Counted from the first letter of the stretch, positions 48,830-58,054 are shown. The stretch: 64,000 nt of DNA from Streptomyces antnestii (GCF_004005495.1 NZ_RZYA01000023.1:62001-126000), one strand, 5' to 3'. A program made the numbers and translations. The notes: a model not told the origin generated them from the sequence alone.

Positions 48830-51340
48830 ATGTCGATGTCTTTCGGTTCGGATTTCGGTTCCTCGGATCCATTCGGCGAGTTGTTCAACCGGTTCTTCGG
48901 AATGTCGCCCGCTTCCTCTCCGCCTGCGGTCCAACGCGTGCCGATCGGACGGCTGTTGACGGACTCGTCGCAGGAACTCCTCAATCTGGCCGCGCGGAAA
49001 GCGGTGGAGGACGGAACCCAGGACCTCGACACGGACCACCTGCTCTGGGCGACGACGAAGGTCGACCCCACCCGCAAGCTCCTCTCCCAGATCGGCGTGG
49101 ACCCCGACGCGCTCGCCACGGAGGTCGCCGCGGTCCTCCCGCAGGAGTCGGGCCAGCCGTCCGCCGAGCCGGGACTGACCCCGGCGGCCAAACGCACACT
49201 CCAGGCCGCCTACTCCCACTCGCAGGCGGCCGGCGCCTCGTACATCGGGCCCGAGCACATCCTCGCCGCGCTCCTCGACGGCTCCGACAGCGGTGCCGCG
49301 AGGCTCCTGCGCGCGCAGGGCATGGACCCGGAGCGGCTCGAAGGACTCGCGGACCAGACGGCCCGCCCGGAGGGGTTCGCCGCGGAGGCGAAGAAGCCGG
49401 CCACCACGCTCGACGAGTACGGGCGGGACCTGACCGAGGACGCGAAGGCCGGGAAACTCGACCCCGTGGTGGGCCGGGCCGAGGAGATCGAGCAGACCGT
49501 CGAGATCCTGTCGCGGCGCTCCAAGAACAACCCCGTCCTCATCGGTGAGCCCGGCGTCGGAAAGACCGCCATCGTGGAGGGTCTGGCCCAGCGCATCGTG
49601 GCGGGCGAGGTCCCGGAAACCCTGAAGGACAAGCGAGTTGTCTCCCTCGACCTGTCCGGCATGGTCGCCGGCGCGCAGTACCGCGGCCAGTTCGAGGAGC
49701 GGCTGAAGAAGGTCATCGAGGACGTCCAGGAGGCCGCAGGCAGCATCATCCTGTTCATCGACGAACTGCACACCGTCGTGGGCGCCGGCGCGACCGGCGA
49801 GGGGTCCATGGACGCCGGCAACATGCTGAAGCCCGCGCTCGCGCGCGGTGAGCTGCAGCTCGTGGGTGCGACGACCATCGACGAGTACCGCAAGCACATC
49901 GAGAAGGACGCCGCGCTTGAGCGCCGCTTCCAGCCCGTGCTGATCCCGGAGCCGACCGTCGAGCAGACGGTGCAGATCCTGGAAGGGCTGCGGGACGCGT
50001 ACGAGGCCCACCACCAGGTCCGGTTCGCCGACGGCGCGCTCGCGGCGGCGGCCGAGCTCTCCGACCGGTACATCAGCGACCGGTACCTGCCCGACAAAGC
50101 CATCGACCTGATGGACCAGGCGGGCGCGCGCGTACGGCTGCGCAGCGCCGGCCGCTCCACCGAGGTCGTCAGCCGCGAGGACCGTATCGCCAAGCTGCGG
50201 CGTGAACAGCAACAGGCGGTGGCCTCCGAGGACTTCGAGAAGGCGTCGGAGTTCAAGAAGCAGATCGCCGGGATCGAGGGCGAACTCGCGGGGATCGAGG
50301 AGCGGCGCGAGGGCGTCGTCTCCGTCACCGCGTCCGACATCGCCGACATCGTCTCGCGCCGCACCGGCATCCCTGTCTCCCAGCTCACCGCCAGCGAGAA
50401 GGAGAAGCTCCTCAACCTCGAAGCGGAGATGCACGCGAGGATCGTCGGCCAGGACGAGGCGGTCACCGCGGTCTCGGAGGCGGTGCGCCGCAACCGCGCC
50501 GGCATGGGCGACCCCAACCGCCCCGTGGGCTCGTTCCTCTTCCTCGGCCCCACCGGCGTCGGCAAGACCGAACTCGCCAAGACACTCGCCGAGTTGCTGT
50601 TCGGCGACGAGGATCACATGATCCGGTTCGACATGAGCGAGTTCCAGGAGAAGCACACCGTCGCCCGCCTCGTCGGCGCCCCTCCCGGATACGTCGGATA
50701 CGAGGAGGCGGGCCAGCTCACCGAGAAGGTGCGCCGGCAGCCGTACAGCGTGGTGCTGTTCGACGAGGTGGAGAAGGCCCACCCCGACGTGTTCAACACC
50801 CTGCTGCAGATCCTCGACGACGGACGCCTGACGGACGGTCAGGGCCGCACCGTCGACTTCCGGCACTGCGTCGTCATCATGACGTCCAACATCGGCGCCC
50901 ACCGCATCCTCGCGCACCACGGCGACGTGTCCGAGATCAAGGACGACCTGATGCAGGACCTGCAGGGCCGGTTCCTGCCCGAGTTCCTCAACCGCATCGA
51001 CGACATCATCATCTTCCACAGCCTCAGCGAGGACGATCTGTCGGAGATCGTGGAGCACCTCCTGGACCAGAGCAAGCGCCGGGTGTCGGCGCAGGGCATG
51101 ACCCTGGACGTCACGGAAGCGGCCAAGAAGCTCCTCGTCGCGCACGGCCACCAGCCCGAGTTCGGCGCGCGCCCGCTGCGGCGCACCATCCAGGCCGAAC
51201 TCGACAACCGCATCGCGTCGATCCTGCTCAGCGGCGACGCGGAGCCGGGCGACACCATCGTCGCCGACGTGGAGAACGACACCCTCCACTGCACCGTGCG
51301 CAAGAACGCCACCGTGGACGCCGGCAGCGCGCAGAACTGA
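48830..51340 (+). CDS. Clp/HSP100 AAA+ unfoldase (ClpC-like, without visible ClpP loop)
   Basis: This 836-residue protein has a Clp_N repeat domain (about 45-190) after a Phe/Ser-rich extension. AAA1 has Walker A GEPGVGKT at 239-246 and FIDELHTVVGAGATGEGSMD. A short UVR-like middle helix pair is near 460-500 (EDFEKASEFKKQIAGIEGEL), and AAA2 has GPTGVGKT at 573-580. The short middle domain is ClpC-type, not ClpB-type. However, between TSNIGA and DLMQDLQGRF, where ClpC and ClpA have the (V/I/L)GF ClpP-docking loop, only HRILAHHGDVSEIKD is seen. It may work as a disaggregase or unfoldase without ClpP. GGAG lies 6 nt before the ATG. It heads a three-gene operon. Confidence 0.9.
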   Translation: MSMSFGSDFGSSDPFGELFNRFFGMSPASSPPAVQRVPIGRLLTDSSQELLNLAARKAVEDGTQDLDTDHLLWATTKVDPTRKLLSQIGVDPDALATEVAAVLPQESGQPSAEPGLTPAAKRTLQAAYSHSQAAGASYIGPEHILAALLDGSDSGAARLLRAQGMDPERLEGLADQTARPEGFAAEAKKPATTLDEYGRDLTEDAKAGKLDPVVGRAEEIEQTVEILSRRSKNNPVLIGEPGVGKTAIVEGLAQRIVAGEVPETLKDKRVVSLDLSGMVAGAQYRGQFEERLKKVIEDVQEAAGSIILFIDELHTVVGAGATGEGSMDAGNMLKPALARGELQLVGATTIDEYRKHIEKDAALERRFQPVLIPEPTVEQTVQILEGLRDAYEAHHQVRFADGALAAAAELSDRYISDRYLPDKAIDLMDQAGARVRLRSAGRSTEVVSREDRIAKLRREQQQAVASEDFEKASEFKKQIAGIEGELAGIEERREGVVSVTASDIADIVSRRTGIPVSQLTASEKEKLLNLEAEMHARIVGQDEAVTAVSEAVRRNRAGMGDPNRPVGSFLFLGPTGVGKTELAKTLAELLFGDEDHMIRFDMSEFQEKHTVARLVGAPPGYVGYEEAGQLTEKVRRQPYSVVLFDEVEKAHPDVFNTLLQILDDGRLTDGQGRTVDFRHCVVIMTSNIGAHRILAHHGDVSEIKDDLMQDLQGRFLPEFLNRIDDIIIFHSLSEDDLSEIVEHLLDQSKRRVSAQGMTLDVTEAAKKLLVAHGHQPEFGARPLRRTIQAELDNRIASILLSGDAEPGDTIVADVENDTLHCTVRKNATVDAGSAQN

Positions 51341-51349
51341 GGAGGACAC

Positions 51350-51607
51350 ATGGTCCGTCACCACAAGCCCAACGGAGCCGTCGCAGGCGACACGTACGAC
51401 AGCCACGCGCGGGGCCTGCCCCTGCGCCCCGACCCGGACGAACTCGACCGGCGGACCCGGGACGACGAACGGGCCGTGGGAATCCGCGTGAAGAAGGAGA
51501 AGGGACCCGAGGACCTGTACGAGGAGGTGCACGACGAGATCGACCGGCAGGTCGACCGCGGCCAGATGCCGACCGCCGCGCCACCTTCCCGCAGGCGCCA
51601 GAGCTGA
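51350..51607 (+). CDS. small charged hypothetical protein in the Clp operon
   Basis: This 85-residue, highly charged protein (many Arg, Asp, Glu) starts 9 bp after the Clp gene with GGAGGA in front of the ATG. It has no membrane segment or recognised domain; PEDLYEEVHDEIDRQVDRGQ is probably a single amphipathic helix and both ends look disordered. As a co-expressed small partner it could be an adaptor or client-delivery factor for the Clp ATPase; that is inference. Confidence 0.75.
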   Translation: MVRHHKPNGAVAGDTYDSHARGLPLRPDPDELDRRTRDDERAVGIRVKKEKGPEDLYEEVHDEIDRQVDRGQMPTAAPPSRRRQS

Positions 51608-51655
51608 CCCGCCAGGGCCGACCGTCACACCACCACGAAAGGCGAGGCAGCGGGA

Positions 51656-52117
51656 ATGACCTCAGAACCCGAACCGATGAGCGCCGCCGAACGCCGCGCG
51701 CTGGAGCGGGAACGCGCCCACGTGAGAGCCGAACGCGACGCGGACGCCGCCACGTTGCAGGACACCACCGAGGTGGGCGACCGCGCCGACCAGGCCGACG
51801 AACTGCTGCGTTCCGACGAGGTCGACCGCCTCGACGAGCGCCTCGACGACATCGACGTACGCCTGCGCGCCGCGAGCGACGCGGGCCCGCCCCGCACCGA
51901 CGCGGTCGGCGTGGGCAGCACCGTCACCGTGCGGTACGCGGACGGGTCGGTGGCGACGCTCCAGGTCGGCGCGGGCGCCGCGGTCCTCGACCGGACGCTG
52001 GTCACCGCCGACAGCCCGCTCGGCCGCGCGCTCCTCGGCTCTCGCCCCGGCGACCGCGTCAGCTATGACGCGCCCGACGGCGAGGCGACGGTCACCGTGG
52101 TGTCGCTCGGCGACTGA
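51656..52117 (+). CDS. GreA/GreB-like transcription factor homologue
   Basis: This 153-residue protein has an N-terminal coiled coil (residues about 8-78, with ERRALERERAHVRAERDADA and RLDERLDDIDVRLRAA) and a C-terminal GreA/GreB FKBP-like domain with GSTVTVRYADGSVATLQVG and TADSPLGRALLGSRPGDRVS. The coiled coil inserts into the RNA polymerase secondary channel in Gre factors; its tip here (DRADQADELLRSDE) has acidic residues but differs from canonical GreA. It could be a Gre-like stress regulator. The ribosome site is weak. Its stop lies within a tandem repeat. Confidence 0.85.
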   Translation: MTSEPEPMSAAERRALERERAHVRAERDADAATLQDTTEVGDRADQADELLRSDEVDRLDERLDDIDVRLRAASDAGPPRTDAVGVGSTVTVRYADGSVATLQVGAGAAVLDRTLVTADSPLGRALLGSRPGDRVSYDAPDGEATVTVVSLGD

Positions 52118-52154
52118 GAAGCCCACGGCGACTGAGAAGCCCACTGAGAAGCCC
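52113..52154. repeat. tandem repeat over the Gre-like stop codon
   Basis: ACTGAGAAGCCCA at 52113-52125 and 52131-52143, with a third nearly complete copy to 52154. The first unit contains the TGA stop of the Gre-like gene, so the repeat duplicates the stop. Confidence 0.8.
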
Positions 52155-52157
52155 GCA

Positions 52158-53087
52158 TCACTCACCCGCCGGATCGCCGGGAAGGTGTTCCAGGGTGCTC
52201 GCCAGGTCGGTGTGCCGGGCGACCTCCGTCAGGGCGCGGGCCATGACCGAACCCGGCTCGCGGGCCGTGACGACGAGGCCGACCGGCACCGTCCTGGCCG
52301 GATCGACGAGCGGCACCGCCCGCATGCCGTGCGGGACGCCGAACACGTGCAGCCACGTGTGGGGCACGATGCTGGCCCACCGGCCCGTCCTGACGTGGGC
52401 GAACAGCGCGGCCACCGAATCCGTCTCCACCCGGGGCGCCGGCCGGGCCCCCGCCTCGGCGAACAGCTCGTCCAGCACCCGGCGCCCCTGCATGGACCGG
52501 TTCAGCAGACACAGCGGCAGCCGCGACGCCTCCGCCCACGTGGCCGTCGTCCGGTGGGCCAGGTCGTCGGCGGAGGTGATCAGCAGCACGTGCCGTTCCC
52601 GGTACAGGGGGACGGTCAGGAAGTTCTCCGACAGTTCCTCGTGCAGGTAGGTGATGCCGGCGTCGATCTCGAAGTTCTGCAGCAGCCGGAGGATGTCCGT
52701 GGACTGGAGGTCCGCCATCACCTCCACCGTCACCAGCGGGTGCGTGGCGCAGAACGGGCCGGTCAGCAGGGATACGGCGCCGGACGCGGTCGGCACGGAA
52801 CCGATCCGCAGCCTGCCGCTGAGCCCCGTGCGCAGCGCGCCCACCTCGTCCTTGAGGGCGTCGCGGTCGGCCAGGATCCGCTGCGCCCACACCACGATGC
52901 GTTCGCCCTCGGGCGTGAGCCCCTCGTACTTGCGGCCGCGCCGGACCAGCGGCACGTCCAGCTCGTCCTCCAGCTTGCGGATCGCCTCGGAGAGGGCGGG
53001 CTGGGACACGTAGCAGGCCTGGGCGGCGCGGGCGAAGTGGCGCTCCCGCGAGAGGGCCACGAGGTATTCGAGTTGGCGAAACAGCAC
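52158..53087 (-). CDS. LysR family transcriptional regulator
   Basis: This 309-residue regulator has the LysR HTH at 1-60 (MLFRQLEYLVALSRERHFAR and ACYVSQPALSEAIRKLEDEL) and a periplasmic-binding-protein-like effector domain. The start is GTG. It follows fdhD on the same strand, so it is the third gene of the fdhF-fdhD-lysR set and likely senses a substrate or product of that oxidoreductase. Confidence 0.92.
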   Translation of the reverse strand: MLFRQLEYLVALSRERHFARAAQACYVSQPALSEAIRKLEDELDVPLVRRGRKYEGLTPEGERIVVWAQRILADRDALKDEVGALRTGLSGRLRIGSVPTASGAVSLLTGPFCATHPLVTVEVMADLQSTDILRLLQNFEIDAGITYLHEELSENFLTVPLYRERHVLLITSADDLAHRTTATWAEASRLPLCLLNRSMQGRRVLDELFAEAGARPAPRVETDSVAALFAHVRTGRWASIVPHTWLHVFGVPHGMRAVPLVDPARTVPVGLVVTAREPGSVMARALTEVARHTDLASTLEHLPGDPAGE

Positions 53088-53158
53088 GCCTCGGGTCTAC
53101 CCGAGCGCCCGGGGGAAAGCGAATCGGGCGCCCTCGACAGGCGCGTACGCGTCCGGCG

Positions 53159-53995
53159 TCAGGCCACGGGCACCGCTTCCAGCCGCTCGGCGCCCGTGTA
53201 CACGTTCATCGAGGTGCCGCGCAGGAACCCGATCAGGGTGAGCCCGCTCTCCTCCGCCAGGTCGACGGCGAGCGAGGACGGCGCGGACACGGCGGACAGC
53301 ATCGGGATCCCGGCCATCAGCGCCTTCTGCACCAGTTCGAACGAGGCCCGGCCGCTCACCATCAGGACCGTCCCGCGCAGCGGCAGCATCCCCTCGCGCA
53401 GGGCGTGGCCGATGACCTTGTCGACGGCGTTGTGCCGGCCGACGTCCTCGCGCAGGCACAGCAGTTCACCGTCGGCGGTGAAGAGCCCGGCGGCGTGCAG
53501 GCCGCCGGTGCTGTCGAACACCTTCTGGGCCTCGCGCAGCCGGTCCGGCAGGGCCGTCACGACGTCGGGGCCGACCCGCACCGGATCCTCGGCGACGGTC
53601 CACGCCGCCGACGTGCGCACCGCGTCCAGGCTGGCCTTGCCGCACAGACCGCACGAGGACGTGGTGTAGAAGTTCCGCTCGAGCGAGGCGTCGGGCGCGG
53701 CCACGCCGGGCGCCAGGAGGACGTCCACCACGTTGTACGTGTTGCCGCCGTCGGCCGTGGCGCCCGCGCAGTACCGGATCGCCGTGACGTCGTCGGCGGA
53801 GTGCACCACGCCCTCGCTCACCAGGAACCCGGCCGCGAGATCGAAGTCGTGGCCCGGCGTGCGCATCGTCACGGTGAGCGGACGCCCGCCGACCCTGATC
53901 TCCATCGGTTCCTCGACGGCCAGGGTGTCCGGCCGGTACGAGGACACCCCGTCCCGGATCCGCAGCACACGCCGCCGCGCGGTCACACGTCCCAT
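53159..53995 (-). CDS. fdhD: formate dehydrogenase accessory sulfurtransferase FdhD
   Basis: This 278-residue protein carries the FdhD cysteine pair in YTTSSCGLCGKASLDAVRTS (Cys115, Cys118), which takes sulfur from IscS and passes it to the bis-MGD molybdenum cofactor. VEEPMEIRVGGRPLTVTMRT and LREDVGRHNAVDKVIGHALR are family signatures. GGAG sits 7 nt before the ATG. It lies 82 bp behind the oxidoreductase gene it presumably matures. Confidence 0.94.
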   Translation of the reverse strand: MGRVTARRRVLRIRDGVSSYRPDTLAVEEPMEIRVGGRPLTVTMRTPGHDFDLAAGFLVSEGVVHSADDVTAIRYCAGATADGGNTYNVVDVLLAPGVAAPDASLERNFYTTSSCGLCGKASLDAVRTSAAWTVAEDPVRVGPDVVTALPDRLREAQKVFDSTGGLHAAGLFTADGELLCLREDVGRHNAVDKVIGHALREGMLPLRGTVLMVSGRASFELVQKALMAGIPMLSAVSAPSSLAVDLAEESGLTLIGFLRGTSMNVYTGAERLEAVPVA

Positions 53996-54077
53996 GGTGG
54001 TGCTCCAATCCTCGGAGCCGCGCTCCGATGGTGTCGACGATATGACGCGCGGCGCGCGAGGGGCGAGGGTGCGGGGG

Positions 54078-56369
54078 TCAGCCGGCGGAGCTCGCCGGCT
54101 CAAGCCGCACCACGACTCCCTTGGACGTCGGGCAGTTGCTGATGTCGGCGACGCTGTCCAGCGGGACCAGGACGTTGGTCTCGGGGTAGTAGGCCGCGGC
54201 CGAGCCACGGCTCGCCGGGTAGGGGACGACGCGGAAGTTCTCCGCACGACGCTCACTGCCGTCGGTCCAGATGCTGACCAGGTCCACCATGTCGCGGTCG
54301 GCGATCCCGAGGTCCTTGAGGTCGGCGGGGTTCACCATCACGACGCGGCGCGCGTCGTGGATGCCGCGGTAACGGTCGTTCGGCGCGTACCAGATGGTGT
54401 TCCACTGGTCGTGCGAACGCAGGGTCTGCAGGAGCAGATGCCCCTCGGGGACGTGCGGCATCGTGAAGTCGTTGCGCGTGAAGACGGCCTTGCCGCTCGG
54501 CGTGCGGAAGGTGCGCGACCGTGCCGGGTTCGGCAGGTTGAACCCGCCGGGCACCGACACCTTCTCGTTGAAGTTCTCGAAGCCCGGCACGACGCGGGAG
54601 ATACGGTCACGGATCGTGCCGTAGTCCGCCTCGAAGTCCTTCCAGGGCAGGGCCGGCATGTCCCCCAGGGTGAGGCTCGCGAGGCGGCTGATGATCGCCA
54701 CCTCGCTGAGCAGGTGCGGCGAGGCGGGCGGCAGCTTGCCCCGCGAGGCGTGCACGTCGCTCATGGAGTCCTCGACGGTGATGAACTGCTCCACACCGTT
54801 CTGGAAGTCCTTGTCGCTGCGCCCGAGCGTGGGCAGGATCAGCGCGATGTCGCCGCACACGGTGTGGGACCGGTTGAGCTTCGTGGAGACATGGGCGGTG
54901 AGGCGGCAGCCGCGCATCGCCTGCTCGGTGACCGCGCTGTCGGGGGTGGCCCGGACGAAGTTGCCCGCGACACCGAGGAAGAACTTGGCCTGGCCCTCGT
55001 ACATCGCGCGGATGCCGTTCACCGCGTCGAGGCCGTGCTTGGTCGGCGGGGTGAAGCCGAACTCGGTGCCAAGGGCGTCGAGGAACGCCTGCGGCATCCG
55101 CTCCCACACGCCCATGGTGCGGTCGCCCTGCACGTTGCTGTGGCCGCGCACCGGGCACACACCGGCGCCGGGGCGGCCGATGTTGCCGCGCAGCATCTGG
55201 AAGTTGACGACCTCGCGGATGGAGGGGACGCCGTGCTTGTGCTGGGTGAGGCCCATCGCCCAGCACACGATGATGTTCTTGCTCGCCAGGACCCGCTGGT
55301 GGACCTCCTCGATCTCCTCGCGGGTGAGTCCCGTGGCGTCGAGGACGTGCTCCCAGGTGACCTGCCGCACGTGCTCGGAGAACTCGGCGAAGCCGGTGGA
55401 GTGGGCCTCGATGAACTCGTGGTCGAGGACCGTGCCGGGCGCCGCGTCCTCGGCTTCGAGGAGGAGCCGGTTGAGGGCCTGGAACAGGGCGAGGTCACCG
55501 CCGGCGCGGATGTGCAGGAACTGGTCGGCGATGGCCGTACCCCGCCCGACGATGCCGCGCGGCACCTGCGGGTTCTTGAAGCGCATGAGCCCGGCCTCGG
55601 GCAGCGTGTTCACCGCGACGACCTTGCCGCCGTTGCGCTTGGTCTCCTCGAGGGCCGACAGCATGCGCGGGTGATTGGTGCCCGGGTTCTGGCCCACGAC
55701 GAAGACCAGGTCGGCGCTGTGGATGTCGTCCAGGGAGACGGTGCCCTTGCCGGTGCCAAGGGTCTCGTTCAGCGCGGATCCGCTGGACTCGTGGCACATG
55801 TTGGAGCAGTCCGGCAGGTTGTTCGTGCCGTACGCGCGGGCGAACAGCTGGAGCAGGAACGCCGCTTCGTTGCTGAGCCGGCCGGAGACGTAGAAGAGGG
55901 CCTCGTCGGGGGAGGCAAGAGCCTTGAGCTCGTCGGCGAGCAGGCCGAGGGCCTCGTCCCAGTCGATCGGCTCGTAGTGGGTCGCGCCGGGACGCTTGAC
56001 CATCGGCTCGGTCAGCCGGCCCTGCTGGTTGAGCCAGTAGTCGGACTTGCCGTCCAGCTCGGCGATCGAGTGCTCGGCGAAGAACTCGCGGGTGACGCGG
56101 CGCGAGGTGGCCTCGTCGTTGATGTGCTTCGCGCCGTTCTCGCAGTACTCGTTCATGTGGCGCTGGCCCGGCTTGGGCTCGGGCCAGGCACAGCCGGGGC
56201 AGTCGATGCCCTTGGCCTGGTTGATGTTCAGCAGCGTGAGAGCGGTGCGCTTGACCGAGGTCTGCTCCAGCGAGTACCGCAGCGCGTGCGTGACCGCGGG
56301 AACGCCGGCCGCATAGGTCTTCGGCGGGGTCACCGACAGGTCATCGATCGGGTCCTCGATGCTGCTCAT
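54078..56369 (-). CDS. FdhF/YdeP family molybdopterin oxidoreductase
   Basis: This 763-residue enzyme belongs to the formate-dehydrogenase-H-like branch exemplified by YdeP, cytoplasmic and binding bis-MGD. The N-terminal Cys pair CPGCAWPEPKPGQ replaces the usual four-Cys [4Fe-4S] motif; a further Cys is in EYCENGAKH. The MGD-binding part shows SNMCHESSGSALNETLGTGK, ALFYVSGRLSNEAAF and VCPVRGHSNVQGDRTMGVWE. FdhD and MoeA neighbours support molybdenum use. Substrate (formate or another small oxidisable) is not fixed by sequence. The ATG lies inside an AG-rich leader, and three 13 bp direct repeats are upstream. Confidence 0.9.
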   Translation of the reverse strand: MSSIEDPIDDLSVTPPKTYAAGVPAVTHALRYSLEQTSVKRTALTLLNINQAKGIDCPGCAWPEPKPGQRHMNEYCENGAKHINDEATSRRVTREFFAEHSIAELDGKSDYWLNQQGRLTEPMVKRPGATHYEPIDWDEALGLLADELKALASPDEALFYVSGRLSNEAAFLLQLFARAYGTNNLPDCSNMCHESSGSALNETLGTGKGTVSLDDIHSADLVFVVGQNPGTNHPRMLSALEETKRNGGKVVAVNTLPEAGLMRFKNPQVPRGIVGRGTAIADQFLHIRAGGDLALFQALNRLLLEAEDAAPGTVLDHEFIEAHSTGFAEFSEHVRQVTWEHVLDATGLTREEIEEVHQRVLASKNIIVCWAMGLTQHKHGVPSIREVVNFQMLRGNIGRPGAGVCPVRGHSNVQGDRTMGVWERMPQAFLDALGTEFGFTPPTKHGLDAVNGIRAMYEGQAKFFLGVAGNFVRATPDSAVTEQAMRGCRLTAHVSTKLNRSHTVCGDIALILPTLGRSDKDFQNGVEQFITVEDSMSDVHASRGKLPPASPHLLSEVAIISRLASLTLGDMPALPWKDFEADYGTIRDRISRVVPGFENFNEKVSVPGGFNLPNPARSRTFRTPSGKAVFTRNDFTMPHVPEGHLLLQTLRSHDQWNTIWYAPNDRYRGIHDARRVVMVNPADLKDLGIADRDMVDLVSIWTDGSERRAENFRVVPYPASRGSAAAYYPETNVLVPLDSVADISNCPTSKGVVVRLEPASSAG

Positions 56370-56821
56370 GCTCTGCTCTGCCTCTTCCCTGCCGTGCGTA
56401 TCGCGCTCCCGCTCTTTTCCATGGCGGAATCGAATGCGCGGATGCCTTATTGTGATGCCTTTTTGCGATGCCCTTTTACGGATACCGTTCGAGTTCTACT
56501 TCTGCGGCTTTATTCGAGCGTTTTTATCCGAGCGTGCGGTGCGCGTGTAGTGTCCAACAAACTGCGGGCGGCGTCAAAGAGGGGTGCTCGATGACGTGAT
56601 CGGCGCCGCCTATCGGCCTGCTGGCCTTGTCCCGCCTGGGCTGTCGGGACTGTGTCTCTGGACCGTGCGGCCTGATAACCTCGGCCGATCACGTGATGGG
56701 GAATTCCGCTTTGACTTCTGCGCATTCGGCGACTTCTGTGGAACTTCCGACGGTGGCCGACGTCGGCGACAGTCGAACCGCACCCCCGAATCGCCGAGCC
56801 CGAGAAAAGCGAGGGAACCGC
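56370..56821. promoter_or_regulatory. fdhF-moeA divergent region with repeats
   Basis: This 452 bp gap contains an unusually AT-rich stretch (about 56425-56530). Three 13 bp direct repeats start at 56441, 56454 and 56467 (GATGCCTTATTGT, GATGCCTTTTTGC, GATGCCCTTTTAC). Farther right, ATGACGTGAT (56591-56600) and ATCACGTGAT (56688-56697) form two near-identical palindromes, also readable as an 11 bp inverted repeat ACGTGATCGGC / GCCGATCACGT 79 bp apart. No gene is supported. Confidence 0.65.
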
Positions 56822-58054
56822 ATGACCGTGGCACACCCGAACACCGCGGGCCCGGCGACGACCATCGCCGCCGTGCCGTGGGAACAGGCCCGCACGCTCG
56901 CCAGGGGCTGTGTCCGGCAGCCGCTGCCCGTCGTCACCCGCCCCCTCGGCGACGCCCTCGGCCACGCGCTGGCCGAACCGCTGACGGCGCTCACCGACCT
57001 GCCGCCGTTCGACACGTCCGCGATGGACGGCTGGGCCGTGGCAGGACCGGGGCCGTGGCGGACGGGCGGCGCCGCCGTCCTCGCCGGCGACCACTCCGGG
57101 TTCCTCGATCACGGCACCGCCGTTCCCATCGCCACCGGCGCACGGGTGCCGGAGGGCGCGACGGCCGTACTGCGCAGGGAACACGGCACCGTCGACGCCG
57201 GGGGCGACCTGCTGCACCTGCACCCCGCCGGTCCGGAGCCGGGCCGCGACATCCGCCCGCGCGGCCAGGAGTGCCACGCGGGCGAGCCGCTGATCCCGGC
57301 CGGCACCACGGTCACCGCGGCCGTCCTCGGCCTCGCGGCGGCCGCCGGGTACGACCGGTTGGCCGTACACCGCCGCCCCACCGTGGAACTCCTCGTCCTC
57401 GGCGACGAGTTGCTGGAGTCCGGGGTGCCCCGGGACGGCCGGGTGCGCGACGCGCTCGGCCCGTTGCTGCCGCCGTGGCTCCTGAGCTGCGGCGCCGAGA
57501 CGGTCAGCCGTCGCGCGGTGGCGGACGACCCCGGACTCCTGCGGGAAGCCGTACGCCACTCGGCCGCTGACATCGTGGTCACCACCGGCAGCACCGCCGC
57601 GGGCCCCGTCGACTTCCTGCACGACACCCTCCATGGCCTGGGCGCCCGGCTCCTCGTCGACTCCGTCGCCGTACGGCCCGGCCATCCCATGCTGCTCGCC
57701 GAGCTGCCGCCCGCCGCCGACGGCCGGGCCCGGCGGCTCGTCGGCCTGCCCGGCAACCCGCTCGCCGCCGTCGCCGGGACGGTGACCCTGGCCGCGCCCC
57801 TGCTGCGGCGCCTCGGCGGGCACGCGGACGGGGAACCGTGCCGGGTGCGCGCCGCCGCCGCGCTGCCGGGGCACCCGCGGGACACCCGGCTGCTGCCCGT
57901 ACTCCGCACCGACCACGGCGTGGCGCCCCTCCCGTTCGACGGTCCCGCGATGCTGCGCGGCCTCGTCCTCGCGGACGGCCTCGCGGTGGTGCCGCCGGGC
58001 GGCGCGCTCTCCGGCGCCACCGTGGAGGTGCTGGACGTACCCCGACGCGCTTGA
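56822..58054 (+). CDS. moeA: molybdopterin molybdenumtransferase MoeA
   Basis: This 410-residue protein inserts molybdate into adenylylated molybdopterin. The family markers DLPPFDTSAMDGWAVAGPGP near residue 60, VPIATGARVPEGATAVLRRE, VVTTGSTAAGPVDFLHDTL and VGLPGNPLAAVAGTV are present in order. GAGGG precedes the ATG; the frame is open further upstream without a better site. It is divergent from the molybdoenzyme gene it would serve and followed by a molbindin gene. Confidence 0.93.
   Translation: MTVAHPNTAGPATTIAAVPWEQARTLARGCVRQPLPVVTRPLGDALGHALAEPLTALTDLPPFDTSAMDGWAVAGPGPWRTGGAAVLAGDHSGFLDHGTAVPIATGARVPEGATAVLRREHGTVDAGGDLLHLHPAGPEPGRDIRPRGQECHAGEPLIPAGTTVTAAVLGLAAAAGYDRLAVHRRPTVELLVLGDELLESGVPRDGRVRDALGPLLPPWLLSCGAETVSRRAVADDPGLLREAVRHSAADIVVTTGSTAAGPVDFLHDTLHGLGARLLVDSVAVRPGHPMLLAELPPAADGRARRLVGLPGNPLAAVAGTVTLAAPLLRRLGGHADGEPCRVRAAAALPGHPRDTRLLPVLRTDHGVAPLPFDGPAMLRGLVLADGLAVVPPGGALSGATVEVLDVPRRA

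Noticed and set aside
48683..51628. 981-codon minus-strand open frame
   Set aside because: It lies antisense to the Clp ATPase gene, which has clear Walker motifs and a ribosome site.
53733..56594. 953-codon plus-strand open frame
   Set aside because: It is the shadow of fdhD and the molybdoenzyme gene on the other strand; no domain is recognisable.
56560..56820. molybdenum-cofactor riboswitch
   Set aside because: Only simple inverted repeats are visible; the conserved Moco RNA core could not be recognised by eye.
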